Shown: positions 33,191 to 45,857 of the stretch, in pieces
Position numbering within the stretch: the first letter of the stretch is position 1
Layout of the letters: each line of letters begins with the position of its first letter
Assembly (NCBI GenBank): GCA_021234155.1
Contig: JAJEKV010000030.1
Span: forward strand, 11,590,338-11,654,337
Direction of reading: 5' to 3'
From: Isoetes taiwanensis
Taxonomy: Eukaryota > Streptophyta > Lycopodiopsida > Isoetales > Isoetaceae
Length of the DNA: 64,000 nucleotides
Program-made: the position numbers and the translations under genes
Notes under the pieces: generated by a model
Database searches by the model: none
Seen by the model: only the letters and a program-made list of their open reading frames with translations
Told to the model about the DNA's origin: nothing

Positions 33191-33249
33191 CGGCCGCGAT
33201 CCTATCAACAGCAAGGGGAGTCAGCAATGCGGAAGAAAAGGGAGGAAGG

Positions 33250-33474
33250 GTCGTAGGCAAGGAAGAGACGTACACAAATGCATTGAAAGGTTCTTAGTGC
33301 ACATGCTAGCCTCTTGCCATGCATTCTAGTATCTTGTAGCACCCCATTCTAGCTTTTCAATCTATTTGAACCTCATCTTAAAAGAATTCCCACAGTAGCG
33401 AGAATCAAACCTCCCACCCACAGGGTTGAACCCCCGCAAACCCCCCCGTGCCAACCACTGAGGGCGGGCATCAT
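33250..33474 (-). mobile_element. Candidate tRNA-derived SINE, minus strand
   Basis: The minus strand reads CCCTCAGTGGTTGGCAC (A-box-like, about 33,464-33,448), and about 50 nt later GAGGTTTGATTCTCGC (B-box-like, about 33,412-33,397), the arrangement of a tRNA-related SINE head. The 3' end toward 33,250 is unclear and no target duplication was found. Confidence 0.35.
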
Positions 33475-36099
33475 TTGTGTTTAAATTTAATTAGATTTAA
33501 GCTTTAATAATGTTAGATAATATTAATGGCCAAGCCTTAGACTTAGAACCAAGAACCTTAAGCTAGATAGAGATAGCATCTGCACTCATCATAGCTTAGT
33601 TGTCATCTTATCTTGCTAAGTGTCTTCTTGTCTACATGTAGGTAGTATAATTAAACCTTTTTCTTAGAAACCCAGCTAGTTGCCAAGGCCTTAGAAATTG
33701 TTGTCACACGTTGGTATGATACACCAACACACGTTATAGGTGCACTATCATCAAGTGTCTTCAGCCATGCCTTTGTGTCATAGATAATTATCTAGGAATT
33801 CATTCTATCTAGGTAATTCAGTCTAGCACACCAAGTACACCCAGTGAATGAGTCTCCTTCTACCACCCCATAACAGTAAATAAGTACCTTTCTCAGTGTC
33901 TAGTAAAGTGCCAATGCCAAGTGGGTCAATTGAGGTAGAGTGGATAAAGGCATAAAAATAGGGTTTGTAGAATAAGTAGATATAAGTAATTGTTCTTGTG
34001 GTAGTATTAGTTACCTTGTGCTTAGGGCAGTAAATAGGTCAGGAGAACCTTCGTTACAGATCCTCGAGCCTCGACAGTGGAGCCACTCAACAACATCAAC
34101 GAATTGAAAGCAGAGGGCAAACTTATGGAGGAAACTTCAGCAAATCAAAGGCCAAGATGGTGTACAAGGAAGGCCGAACACAAATAAGAAAGGGGAGCCT
34201 ATCGAAAGGACGACTGCGACATCAAGATTAGACATAAGAATTGCCAAGAGGGCTATGCAACAGCCAATGGGCATCATGGCACTTATGAAATTGATGACAT
34301 TAGGGGAGGAACACCTCCTAGTCAAGGATACTCTCCAACCCCACATTGACGACTAATGTCACAGCTACGCCATCAAAAAGTAGATGACTTCATCAACTTA
34401 TGATATCAAGAGTTCTGAAGGATGAGACTGAGCATACCTCCTAGGAAGGGCAACTATAGCAGATATAGATGCCATAGTAGTATCAGATTCAGACTTCAAG
34501 CAAAGATGCTTCGGCTAAGGAGGTATTACAAGCCAGCAAGGGTGGGCTTCTCAGGAATAGGAATATGGCAAACTGCAACAAACTTCTTCCTCATCAGCCC
34601 CGATACTTCAGAGCAGCTGCATCAACCTCGACAGCACCATCTCACGATCACAGCAATCTTCTACCTTAGAGATTGGAGGTCAAACACCATCAAGAAGAGG
34701 CATCATGAGGGACCAAATATACCAGCATTATTAATTGATCAGTCAAGATTAGTCCCTGCAGATGGATGCAAATAAACTTCTCTCAGAAAAAGAAGTTGCA
34801 CAGTTAGAAGTGGTAAAGCACTCGACATTGCCATCAGCCTTATAACAACAGCATGCAACCAGCAGGACGAAGAATAGAATCGACAAGGTCAACACAACAA
34901 TATCAATTCAGGAGTTAGAAGAATCATCCTCGAATCTCGTAACCTTTAAGGCAAATGAGTCAAACACGAAAGATTCTACGCAGTGGTGAACATTACCTCC
35001 AAGCCTTTGGGATGCAACAATGAGCCTTATGTCGCCACTACATCAGCAAGTCCACTAAGAGGGATAATGTTAATGAAGGTAATCAGCATCAACATTAAGG
35101 ATGAACAGAGTCAGAATATGTTCAATGAAAGGAAGCAGAGCACTTGGATGATCATATAACAACTCCAAGGATATCAGACTTTTCAACAAATTATGGATCA
35201 TTGCCTTGCTACTCCAACGACTAACGACTACACCAGCTCTAAGCGAGTTAGAGGACCTATCAGATAGTTGAGTATCTTAGAATTATGGGTGATAGCATCC
35301 ATGATGGGATTGGGACGAAATTTCGAGTAGATTTTTTGTCTTTTCTTTTAGAAAGATGGACCCAAGAATTGAGCAAAGCTTCAAGGATTGGGAAGAAAAT
35401 GTATGGAGTACAACAATTGTATACATTGCTGGCAGATATCCAACGTATTGGAACCTCTTCGTGAGCTTGATCATCTCGCTAAGAAGGATTCAATAATAGG
35501 ATACTGTCGACCATGTATATGACGAGTACTTCCGCAGCATAAGGAATAATCCGACCAAGTGAAGGGAAGCAATCTAATAAGTCCGGCCAACTTCTTAGAT
35601 GGCATCAACTCAAAGGTGGGACTATTTCAAGAGGGCAATAATTAAGAAAAGGCAGATCCTAGAGTACAGATTAGATCTAAAACAAGAATAATTATCTAAT
35701 CATATAGTTTTCTATGTGTGCCCAAAAGTAATGTCATGCCGACTAAACTTGTGGCCATAGGATTTATGTAAGTAGTTCTTTAACTTGTAATTTTGCACCT
35801 TCTAGATGGCGGATATCTTTAAGAGCAAGACTCTTAAGTCTAAATCTAGGCCAGTAGTTAAGGCGAGGCCGAGTAATTAGCAGCACCAACGGAACAAGAG
35901 TCAAGTTCGACATCAACCTTAAGCGAAGCAAAGTAGAGCATCGGCACCAACTTATGTACATTGGCAATTATGACCTCATAATAAACATGCAATATTAAAG
36001 CTGGCTAAGGCAATAATTGATTATCATAAGCAAGACATACTTATCCCAGCACCAAAGAGCAAGTACCTTATAATTTAAGTTAAGGAAGTAATTCCAATC
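33475..36099. other. Probable gypsy leader/gag region, strongly decayed
   Basis: Lies upstream of recognisable gypsy pol on the same strand. I see no convincing gag or zinc knuckle and no 5' LTR matching 39,220-40,865. A PBS-like TGATATCAAGAG at 34,401 is a weak match to a Met-initiator primer site. Treat as unassigned. Confidence 0.3.
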
Positions 36100-38325
36100 G
36101 TGCAACGCATGTCAGTAAAGCAATTACTTAAGTACATCATGAGGAATGAGGTCATACATAAGCTACAAGTTGTCGACCCCGACGACAAGAGTAAGAAGGA
36201 AGATGCTTCTTCGGAACAGCTGCCTCGGCCAATTTCTAAGTTAATCAAGAAGTCCCATGATATACCTCCAGAAAAAATTTGAAAGCTTTTGCTCTATAGA
36301 AGCATAGAGTCTGAAATCACTCTTGCACCGGATGCAGAGCCGATCAGCAAGGCTCTTTATAGAATCAGCACTTCCGAGCTAGCAGAGCTCAAGAAGCAGT
36401 TGTAGGAGTTGATCGACTTGGGGATCCTTTCGGCCAAGATGGAAGTCTAAAGATGTATATCAACCATGGGCAGCTCAACAAGAAAACGACATAATGGATC
36501 AACCCCAAGAAGCAAGATTCGTCTACAAAATCGACTTAAGCTCGGGCAATCAGCAAATAAGGATGAAGGGGAAAGATAATTATAAGACTCCTTCAGAACA
36601 CGGTATGGGCACTATGATTTCACAGTAATGCCCCTAAGTCTACGGAATGCTCCACCAACTTGTATGCATTTGAGGAACGACAGCTTCGAAGATTCCTTGG
36701 ATGATTTCTTCATCAATTCTCTTCGATGACATCGTGATCTACAGCAAATCAATGGAAGAGCATGCAGCCGTGGAGATGTTAAGACGTCGCCACTCATTGG
36801 CAAGCTTTTGAAGCAGCAATTTGCAATGCCATCTCCACTTCGGCAAGCGAATTCAGCAAGAAGATAGAAGAAGCCATCTCCATCAACATGGAGTTCAAGC
36901 ACATATGGGCTAGTCTTTACAAGAGTGCAAGGACGGATTAAGAAAGAGAAACCTTCAAATATCTTAAAAAGGAAGGTAATCTTTAATAGCAAAGAACAAC
37001 TATGCGTACCCAAAGTATAAGAAGTAAGAAAAATCTTCCATGACACGCATAATAGCCCTATTTCCGGCCATGCAAAATGTATAAAGGCCTACTTCAACAT
37101 TAGAAGTAGCTACGTCTGGCCGGGTATGAAGAAGCAGAATCAGATATATCCAAGAATGTCAGTGGAGCCAGCAGACAAGGGCAGAACAATTTCGAATTCC
37201 ATGAGTTTTGGAACCTTGGGCGGTGCCAGACGCCACGTGGGAAGTCTTCAGCATGGTTTTCATAGCGGGCCTTCCAAGGACAACAAGAAGCTTTGAAGCC
37301 TTGATGGTTGTGGTATATAACTTATCAAAAGGGCACATACTTGCCATGCCACACCATAGACACCACTTTGGATCTAGCTGTGTGGTCTATATAAGAGTTC
37401 TTTTAGGCTGCATGGAATGCACAGGTCGATCATCACCAAAAGAGATCCGAAGTTCTTTAGCGACGTTTAGCAAGACTTCTTCAACACGAGCTGCACCAAC
37501 TTGTTGATGAGTTTTGCTTATCATTTGCAGTCAAATCGGCAAAGGGACCACACCAACACAATTTTGGAGAGCACGTTGAGAAACTATGATTGGAACAAGT
37601 AATCCAAATGGGCCGAGTACATCCACCTGGTCAATTACATACAATAATATGAAGCAAGAGTCATCGAAGATGTCTCCCCCATGATCAGTTACAGTTATGC
37701 TTGACCCTAGTTATGTGGCATAATCTAGTGCCCAAGGTGGAAGTTTCTCAACAACGACAACGTATGTGGTAGCTTTTGGTAGAAGTGTGAGAGTATCTTC
37801 AAACAGCATGGGCATATCTGAAGAGTCTAGCAGATAGACATAAAACTCCTCGAGAGTTGTTTTGTTGTGAGAGATAAAATTTGGCTCAAGTAAAGGTTAA
37901 GCAAGGGAAGCTTCGCATCGGCAATTGTAAGAAGCTCGCCCCTAGGTGGGCGGGTCCGTTCAAGATCTTGGAGAAGAGTGGGATCTCAGGCCTACAAGTT
38001 GGATCTCTCGGCCCACCTTAAGGTCTTCCATGTGAGTTTATTCAAAAGGCACGATCCTAACCTTGATGGGGTTTTGGATACTCCAACTTTGTTGGAAATG
38101 ACGGAGGAACAAGTTGAAATTGTGCCTGAATTACTTCTTGATAAGTCATTCAAGAAGACTAGGTGATCTCAATTCCTCCAGTATTTGGTCAAGTGGAAGC
38201 ACTTGCCCGTGGAAGACACGACCTGGGTATTGAAGCAGGAATTGGAGAAGCAATACCCAGAGTTTATGAAGGAGTTTGATGGGCGAGTCGTCTCCGAATT
38301 GATCGACGCCGACTTGCCAGGAGGT
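36100..38325 (+). pseudogene. Ty3/gypsy pol remnant: RT, integrase, chromodomain
   Basis: In order on the plus strand: an RT N-terminal block ([20 protein letters not shown] near 36,330) and, after a deletion, GHYDFTVMPLSLRNAPPT near 36,605. Then come an integrase zinc-region-like SGHAKCIKAYF near 37,060 and VWPGMKKQ near 37,110, and an integrase core (FIAGLPRTTRSFEALMVVV near 37,260). The C-terminal WVGPFKILEKSG block (about 37,945) leads into AYKLDLSAHLKVFHVSLFKR, and after one stop a chromodomain-like FLQYLVKWKHLPVEDTTWV near 38,173. The protease is not visible. This order is diagnostic of plant chromoviruses (Metaviridae-type LTR elements). Internal deletions and many stops show it is inactive. 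Confidence 0.85.
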
Positions 38326-38329
38326 TAGT

Positions 38330-39205
38330 TTAGTATGTTTCTTAGTTAGCCTTAAGTTCTGGCTCATGTATTCTAGTTAGTAGAGTGCATGTGCCAGAAT
38401 CTTGGAACGTGTGGGCGATGATGGGATACGCCTTTAAGGCATTCTCTAGGCCAACACGCATCAAGAGGTGCGCATGACCATTAGGGTCATGTGAGTGAGG
38501 AATGAGGCATGGTGGGCGATGATGGGACATCGATCGGATGCTCTCTATGCCGCGATGCGGGGTACACACACCTGGCCATAGGGGGGTCATGGTGAAGGTT
38601 AAAGTGATCATGCGCGATGATGGGATCGTGAGACGTTCCCTAGCTTAAAACCCTTGGGGCATGATGCACTAGTAGGGAGTACTCGGCACCGGGTAACCGA
38701 GTACAAGGTAGCACTTGATCATGGGCGATGATATGAGCATCTTAAATGATCCTTAAGCTCAAATCCGAAAGGGCCATGATCGAGTGCAAGGTAGTAGAGT
38801 AACCTTGAGCTGGTAGTACGGCTCAAGGAGGTAGGTAAGGGGGGTGGTCCCCTAAAACCACAAACTTATTAACTTATATAACGTAATGTGCTACTTGTGC
38901 AGGCCAGTGAAGGGAAGCATGAAGGAGGGAGCACGTTGCGAGAAGATAGGAGTCATAGATTTTAGACTAACTATGAACTCCTAAATTTGTTGTAATAATA
39001 TTATATGTGTATACTTTTATAATAATAGTTGTTATAGCTATATAATTTTGTATAACTTATAAATATAGCTTTATAATTACATAATAAGCAATTAACGAAA
39101 AGTTGATCTTTTCAATAGAGTTAAGTTCATATATTCTTGTTGTGTGCTTTTGCAGGATTAGTGTAGGTTAGTCACCTTAGTGTAATGCTGAGGACAACAT
39201 TATCC
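38330..39205. other. Gypsy 3' untranslated region
   Basis: Between the end of pol and the polypurine tract. It contains recurring GGGCGATGATGGGA(T) segments (about 38,412, 38,514, 38,615 and a variant at 38,722), a local motif of unknown role. No coding sense. Confidence 0.5.
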
Positions 39206-39219
39206 TAAGGGGGGAAGAA
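39206..39219 (+). promoter_or_regulatory. Polypurine tract of gypsy element
   Basis: AAGGGGGGAAGAA directly abuts the LTR start TGTGACG at 39,220. In LTR retroelements this purine run primes plus-strand DNA synthesis. Confidence 0.85.
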
Positions 39220-40865
39220 TGTGACGTTCCAGGGAAATATACGCCATAAATATATTTCCAGGTCCGTCACTATACAAGTCTATCTTCATAGCCTTGTATA
39301 CCATAGATTGTGGCACTAGGGGGCATGACTAAGTTATTCATATAACTTAGCCAACCTTAGGTTAAGACCATTTTCCACGTGGCCTTAACCTATTGGGCAC
39401 CCGCCACACGGACTTACCCTATTGGAGCCACGTGGCATAACATGTGAACCCTAACCTATAAAGGCCTAAACCCTAACCCTAGGCCTCTTTTTCTCGCTCC
39501 GGCCATGGGGAACCTTCTTGGCGCCGAAACTCCGCTTCGAGAACTGCTTGTTGTGGCATAGCCTAGGCGCCCCCCGAGTGTGTGAGCGCATCGCCAGGAG
39601 TGGGAGCTACCTCAACACTTCAAGACCATGGAGACGCCGAGGATTGGGAGGGAGTGCTTCCCGGCGTGTATGTAGAGTAGTGCTCTTGGTAGATCATCTG
39701 GAAGTTAGCACTCCAGATGGGTTAGTATTTCGTAGCTAGAGTAGAGCCATCCTAGAACCCTTATTCAACATCTTGAACCCTAATCAAGGAACCCTAAAGC
39801 GTAAGTTAGATATGTATGATTAGGTTAAGATGTTCTTACTATGATTATCATGATATGATGTTATGTGATGTTGGTTGATCATGTTTGCTCCTCTTGTATT
39901 GGGAAGGGGTGTAGAGACCTAGAGCCATATGTAGTATGCTCCTAGTTTAGATCCCTTAGTTCCTATTAGATGCGGCCTGTGCATAGGAACCCACCGGGCT
40001 ATGGAGGCTATGATGTGACTCAGCACTACACAACGGGGCTAGAGCAATGCGGAGGGAGGATCCGGCCGAGTGGGGGGCTCTGGGGGATCCCCTAGTGGGC
40101 TAGGCTTATGGCCTGGTCACTTGGTGTGGGCCGAGCATGGGTCAGGGACATCTCCCGGGCGATGGTGTCGCCCTGCCTCTCAAGAGTTGCAAGTGTCAGC
40201 TTGGCCCTTGTTTCGGGGGGTTCAGTCGGGTATGAATCGTGTGTCGCCACGATTCTCTAGCCGCCCGTGGAACCTCTAGAACCCAGGAAGGGGAGATGCA
40301 GCCCTTCCTGCCTCAACGGACCAGGGAGATGCAACCTGGAGTAGTTCCGATGGGTGATGCCATGGGATTGCGTATCCGGAAGGCTAGAGTCATGCCAGAG
40401 CCTGATCGAGCCCATCGCAAAGTATGCAGGAGGGAGGGGCGGATGGAGTGGTCAACCCTAGCCATTGTCTATAGCCAGCCGCCAGTTGGTGTTATGACTC
40501 CTGCGCTCTATCTTGAGGCCTAGCCAGTCAGTCATCCTCCTTATGAGTCGGAGCCATGGGTAGGAGCTCTCATGTTTTATGGCATAGGATTATCTTCTTT
40601 GCAGTTGTGGATATGTGGATGGACTACCCTTCGAGGTAGTATGATGTATTGTTATTGCTATTGCTAGTTCTGACGTTGTTTATGCTTCCGCTGTGATAGG
40701 AGCCCATAGGGGAAGGGCGCGCAAGACACCTTCGTCTCCCCTTCCAGCACTATAGTGATCCCAGAGTGCGGGATAGACGAAGGGCCCGTGCGGTCAAAGG
40801 ACCGGATGGGGGATTTCCTGCGGAGTGTATGGTCGGGCGCCGTATATTTAGCAGGGAGCGTCACA
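39220..40865 (+). mobile_element. 3' LTR of gypsy chromovirus (1,646 bp)
   Basis: Begins TGTGACG and ends CGTCACA, perfect 7-bp inverted ends with TG...CA. A TATA-like TATAAAGG at 39,457-39,464 would place transcription start near 39,490. Block B starts immediately after at 40,866 (ACTAT...). Its last 0.6 kb is duplicated at 46,681-47,281. No matching 5' LTR is visible in the window. Confidence 0.85.
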
Positions 40866-42418
40866 ACTATGTTACCAAGAGTGCAATCATTATTGGTACA
40901 TGGATGAGCATAGAGACGTGAGAATACTTGTGACAGAAATTATATTAGCAAGTCTTCATCTTCCCACTATTCCATGAAAGTATAACCCGTGCACTATTCT
41001 GGGTATCTTCATTAGCAAGTCAGAGTTTTAGAGTTCAAACCTTGCATTTTACATTATTGAACCCAATTGCCACACAAACACTTTTCTCATTTCTACCTGC
41101 TCTTTGGGAATGTCAATTAGTGATTGAGATGGCACACTCGGGATCTAATCACCATAGGCATGGCGGCCCGACCACATTGACTTTTGGCAACTAGGTCTTC
41201 AAGTGAAGAAAAGTTCGCGTCTATATGCAAGCGATTAGAAAGAGATAGACCAATATTGAAACTCCGATATTGGAGACCGCCTTTCCAACATTTGTTGAAA
41301 TGTGAGTGTTGACATTGGGCCTTTCCAATGGTAACAGATTGAGATGTCCGAAGCGTGCTCGCCATAGCGGGATGTGATTGTTGACATTGGCGAACAATGT
41401 CAAGTTTGTCTTTGAGAATGTACCTCGTAGAATCCAATTCGACAATCATTTTGTCTTGCATTTAAACACATCTCAAACTCAGGTGGAAGCACACCACGCT
41501 TTCATCAAATCTCTACCCTTACCCCGGCTATGCTTCACACACCTTGTAGCTCCCTTTGCATCATCACTTCCACTCATTTGCAAATCTATATATGCTTCAA
41601 ATCTATATGGTTTCGCTTTATGCTAAAAATCTATATTATCGCAAACAAGTTGTAAAGCGTAATAATGTAATGCATGCAGCCAGGAGCATATTTGAGTTTT
41701 GCTTGCTCTATCCATATTATAGGATGTCTAGCATTGCCACATACAATGCCAGGGTGTTGTAGCAATTATTGTAGCATTAGGCAATTACATTTTCAATCAC
41801 GACTGTATGAAATGCCAGAATTCACTTTTTGTTATTTGCAGATAGTCCACTTTTTGTTATGAACTATGACCCGGTTCCCTGGCCTTTATCTGTAGTTGGC
41901 AGTAGAAGATGGAGGAGCATACTCTTCTTAGAAGAAACCACTTGAAAACGAAGACATGCTTGTGCTTTGAACGTGTTGACAAACTAATACACATGATGAG
42001 ATCAGCCACCAGAATAGTCCTGTAATAGACCAAGACTCCAGGATGGTATAGCCCGCCATAATGACAATTTAATCCAATTTTGTCTTAGAACATTATAGCA
42101 TGCAATTGATAATGCTTAGCAAGGAAGCATCAGATCGCTTATTCTTATTCACAAGAAATCAGGGTCAATGTGTATATGTGTAAAGTTACTCTTCCCAAGT
42201 GGTCATCTCCTCCTTTTTTTCTCACTTTTAACAGGCATAATATTGATCTTTATTTACACAAATAGTTAGTCAGCACGATAATCTATTCAAATCGACCTCA
42301 CAAAGTGTAAAACAACCTTGAATTAAACCCTGCAAAGCCACTTCAATTAGAACATAGTACTTACTCACTTCAACATCTCATCAGTTATTTGGAACCCTCT
42401 CCTTGCGGAGAAAGTTTA

Positions 42419-42613
42419 GGGCTATGCCAGGCCTCTACAGTAGTGTAAGGCAGAGGCGACATACATAGGCCTTGGCAGCAAGCTGCACAACAGGACCACA
42501 ACCCACAACAAATTAGATTAATAGCATTGGGGCCCTATGGACCCTGTATCAGCTATTAAACCGATAACTAATGAGATACTACACTTGATCTTAGCCAAAA
42601 GGCCGAAAGGTAG
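42419..42613 (-). ncRNA. U2: U2 snRNA copy, block B (probably non-functional or error-affected)
   Basis: Same layout as the block A gene but with changes in the conserved 5' domain: GAGA of the CTTTCTCGG region shortened (GGCCGAAAGG on plus), and the stem I/II linker altered (ACCGATAACTAATGAGATAC). All lie at or beside CAG/CTG or GAGA positions where block C is normal. The promoter shares the 12-bp deletion of block C. It may be a pseudogene; part of the damage is likely sequencing error. Confidence 0.75.
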
Positions 42614-42860
42614 AATCTTTGCTCTTTATATCTTGCCAAACAACATCCCTACTTTTTGGCAATACCGTGGGATATTTCACTTGTAAAACCGGACTCTCTC
42701 GAGATAAGAGCGATCGAACAAAGCTGGATTCTCCTCAGATAAGAGCTACTGAACAAATATTTCATTGCAATGCACGATGAAATGCTGGATTTATTTGGCT
42801 TACCGAGGACCCTCTGATTCAGCTGCGGCCATGATCCCATCCCACGCGCTTAGGGTTCTC

Positions 42861-43089
42861 TTGGTGTTTAGTCTAGTGGTAATACACTAGGTCTAGCAAC
42901 TATAGGTCTTGAGTTCGAGACCGCGTGATAATCGCGACGAATGGCTGTTGGGTGTCAAAACCCACGCAGGCGCAATGTAAAGTGGTTGGGGGCAGGGCCC
43001 AACAAAGCAATGTAGTGTGGTGTGTGGTCACATGTCCAGTTGGATGCTGCCTAGTGGCGTGACGTTAAAATACTATCTATTATCTATCT
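42861..43089 (+). mobile_element. tRNA-derived SINE (copy in block B)
   Basis: Begins TTGGTGTTTAGTCTAGTGG, with A box TAGTCTAGTGG and B box GAGTTCGAGACC about 40 bp apart, then a non-tRNA body and a TATCTATTATCTATCT tail. Absent from block A, where the empty site lies at about 23,166. Pol III-transcribed and mobilised by LINE enzymes; encodes no protein. Confidence 0.8.
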
Positions 43090-45131
43090 TACTAAACTTC
43101 ATTTTATTTAAAGTTTGTAAACGTTACAATACAACTCTATCACGTTGAGTTTTGCTTGTGGTGTAATTTTTTAAAGACTTGTGCTCCAGCAGATAATTGT
43201 AGACCAAGTATGCACGCTCCTTTGCTCCGATTTTTCTCAAAGAATTTTCATCGGAACCAAATTCCAAAAAATATGACGTGTGCAGCTTTTGCTTTCCGAA
43301 AGATATGCGATTTCTTAGAAATGCAAACATGACATCCTCAACCTCAGGCCTCAGTACAAGAAAAACATGAACCATCAAACTAAACATGAATCTATAGGGA
43401 CCACTATTGTTGCAAACATCGTCCATGTTGTACGTGCATAAAATGTTGGAATGCACGCATACCGAAAACAAATACCAAAGACTACAAGACATGCACGCAC
43501 ACATGCTTCGTCAGAACATAGAAGGTGAATAAGAAGAAGGACAAGTGTCAGCTTCGACAAGGGAGGAGGGATTCCAACCCTTAACCTTCTGTGGTTTTGG
43601 AGATTGTTGTTCTGCCTTTGGAACTATTCTTCTAATTCTATCTTAAAAAATAGCATCCACGTGTTTGTGGTCATGATGACCTGCGATAGGCTTATGAAAG
43701 CGAGATAAATTGCAACACATACCTATTAAAACGAATATAAAGATATATCAATGGTTCCTTTTACAAAAAAACTGCAATCATATGTCCAGGTTGTCAATGA
43801 CCTGCTAAATGATGGGAATATCCTAATAAGAATCATTCTTGTTGGACTTCCTCGATCATCAGTACATTTAAAAGGGATTTTGCTTTTTCTTTGGAAGGAT
43901 AAATTAAACAGGGTATATTGTGTGCATCATTTTTCGCATAACATACATTTTTCTCAAAGAGGCATATTCTGGGCAGCTTCTTCAAACTTCTTCCACATTT
44001 AAACCTCATCCAATGTCATTTATTCTAGTTCTCTAACTTGAAAACATCTTGCCATTTGCAATTGTGATAAAACAAATATGAAGCATATAAGAATGAAAAA
44101 ATATAACTTGGGGGATGAAGGAATAAGTGCAAAACACTGCTTTCATCATCATTTGACAGATGGGCAGTTTAGATCCACTGTCCAGTGTTGCACTGCCTTT
44201 AGGATACTATATAAGGCGAGCAAATCTAGTGGAGTTTTGAGCAAACTTTGGTGTTGTTCTGACTTCGGTTTAAGGTAATGATGTATGGACTCCTAGATGT
44301 TTCATGCATTGTTGATTGTTGAAGATGTATAATGACCCAGATAGCGCCACATTTCATATTCTTGGCATGCCTATCGATTCCCACTTCTTTAACATGTGAT
44401 TGGAAACGAAATAGCCATGCCGAATCTCAGCTTGACGTGTTCTCTTTCTATCACACATAGCATAAAAATGAACAGTTGCATGTGCAGTTCTTTTAGATGT
44501 AACACTAGAAGCGGTAGATGCTGACGATCCCCAATGGTCATCGACCACTAAGTAATAAGGAAGCAAACTTGTAAACAAAGAAAATAAATTTGCTCAGGTG
44601 TTTACTATGCAATAACACACCTGCAGACTTTATCAAGACGACAGAAACAAATGAAAGTTCTACAGTTCCTACAAGGAGTCAGGCATTGTTTGAGGCCAGG
44701 GCAATTGAGGACAGTGGAGTTTCTTTTAGAAATATTTTCCACTTGGTGAGTGTTTGTGTTGCAAACTATCAGCATTTTGACACAAACTGTTGTTGCAACA
44801 CTGGTCTACATAATATAGCTCACTATCCAGATTATACACTGCTTTGCACATATGCACTTGCTACTAGAAATGGTGTCAGTAGAACATATATCATGTCACA
44901 CTTGCACATCTGCCAAAAATGATAGTGGCTAGATTTTTCACCAGTATTAATCCATGAAAAGATTCTGATTGGAGATATAGGCACATTTAATCTGTTGGTG
45001 CTCTCTGTAAATAAGTTTTTGGAGATCATGTATAGCATTTCCTTGGATGTGACAAAATGCTTTTTAACCTACATATGCAAAAGAATTAGACACACTGCTG
45101 AAGCTAGAAGGAACAAAGTGCTTATCATGTA

Positions 45132-45207
45132 GGGAGAATACACAAATGGCCCATACACATGCACAAGATAATCTATGTTCTGTGATGGGCCATTTGTGTA
45201 TTCTCCC
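45132..45207. mobile_element. 76-bp inverted-repeat element, copy B
   Basis: Same element as at 25,186, with terminal GGGAGAATACACAAATGGCC arms and TA flanks. Here the arms pair over one more base (GGCCC/GGGCC). Confidence 0.65.
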
Positions 45208-45857
45208 TAAAAGAACCTGGCATGCAAGGTGCCATTGGGCTGTGATTGTGATTGGCTCTGGGTCCGTGTTTGGAGAGGCGTTCCATGCTGGGCGTTCCCA
45301 TCCTGATTCCCGTCCTTGGGACTTGGGGAGGGGGGCCACAAGAGTTGCCATGAATGTCTGTGAATACGCGAAACAGGTTGAGGCAAAAATTAGGTCACGG
45401 ACAAAAAGTTGTGCGAAGCTCGTGTTGGATGCTTAGAATCAAAACGAGGGCAAAGTTATTCGTTGGCGTTTTTGGTAGATATGCACACCATAATTTGCCT
45501 TCGAAACACTCAAACGACCTTAAAGGATGTAGAGCTTGGCTGTTAAAAGCCACCATGGAAAAAAACAAGCCGACAAAAATACATACAAGCGACAATGACA
45601 TATGGCACCACATCTATTGGTGTTCTTTATAGTAGATAAACCAAAATTTACCAAACAAAATATTGTGCATAGAAGAAGGGGCCGATTTGAGGCATCGGAT
45701 CATTGCAAACCACAATAATGCAGGGGACATCTATATTTAGTGGTCAAAATGGGCAGCAGACATACCATGATTTACCAAGGAGAACACTGTAAGGGATAGA
45801 AAAAGGGATTGGTTTAAAAGGAGCAGATTTAAGATACTGGAGTTGGTGGAAAATTTC

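Larger units (their letters stand above)
27393..33208. repeat. Segmental duplication block D
   Basis: Corresponds to block E (57,420-62,474). It contains the C-terminal exon and upstream exons of an unknown minus-strand gene, a full R repeat (27,880-29,280) and a tandem-repeat cluster. Relative to E it has a hAT insertion, a loss of about 340 bp near 30,615, and a loss of about 90 bp near 30,080. Confidence 0.85.
40866..45857. repeat. Segmental duplication block B
   Basis: Second copy of the U2 block, directly 3' of the LTR. Relative to A it gains a SINE at 42,861 and ends at an L1 poly(T). Relative to C it differs mainly at CAG/CTG sites (see findings). No protein gene is supported. Confidence 0.9.

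Noticed and set aside
34401-34412. Primer-binding site (TGATATCAAGAG) and 5' LTR of the gypsy element
   Set aside because: Only 10 of 12 bases match the usual Met-initiator site and no sequence before it resembles the LTR at 39,220-40,865.
39470-39484. Telomere-like CCCTAAA/CCCTAACCCTA
   Set aside because: Only two or three imperfect units within the LTR; not an array.
42861-42925. A tRNA gene
   Set aside because: Internal A and B boxes are present, but the sequence continues into a SINE body with a repeat tail and does not form a full tRNA acceptor stem.
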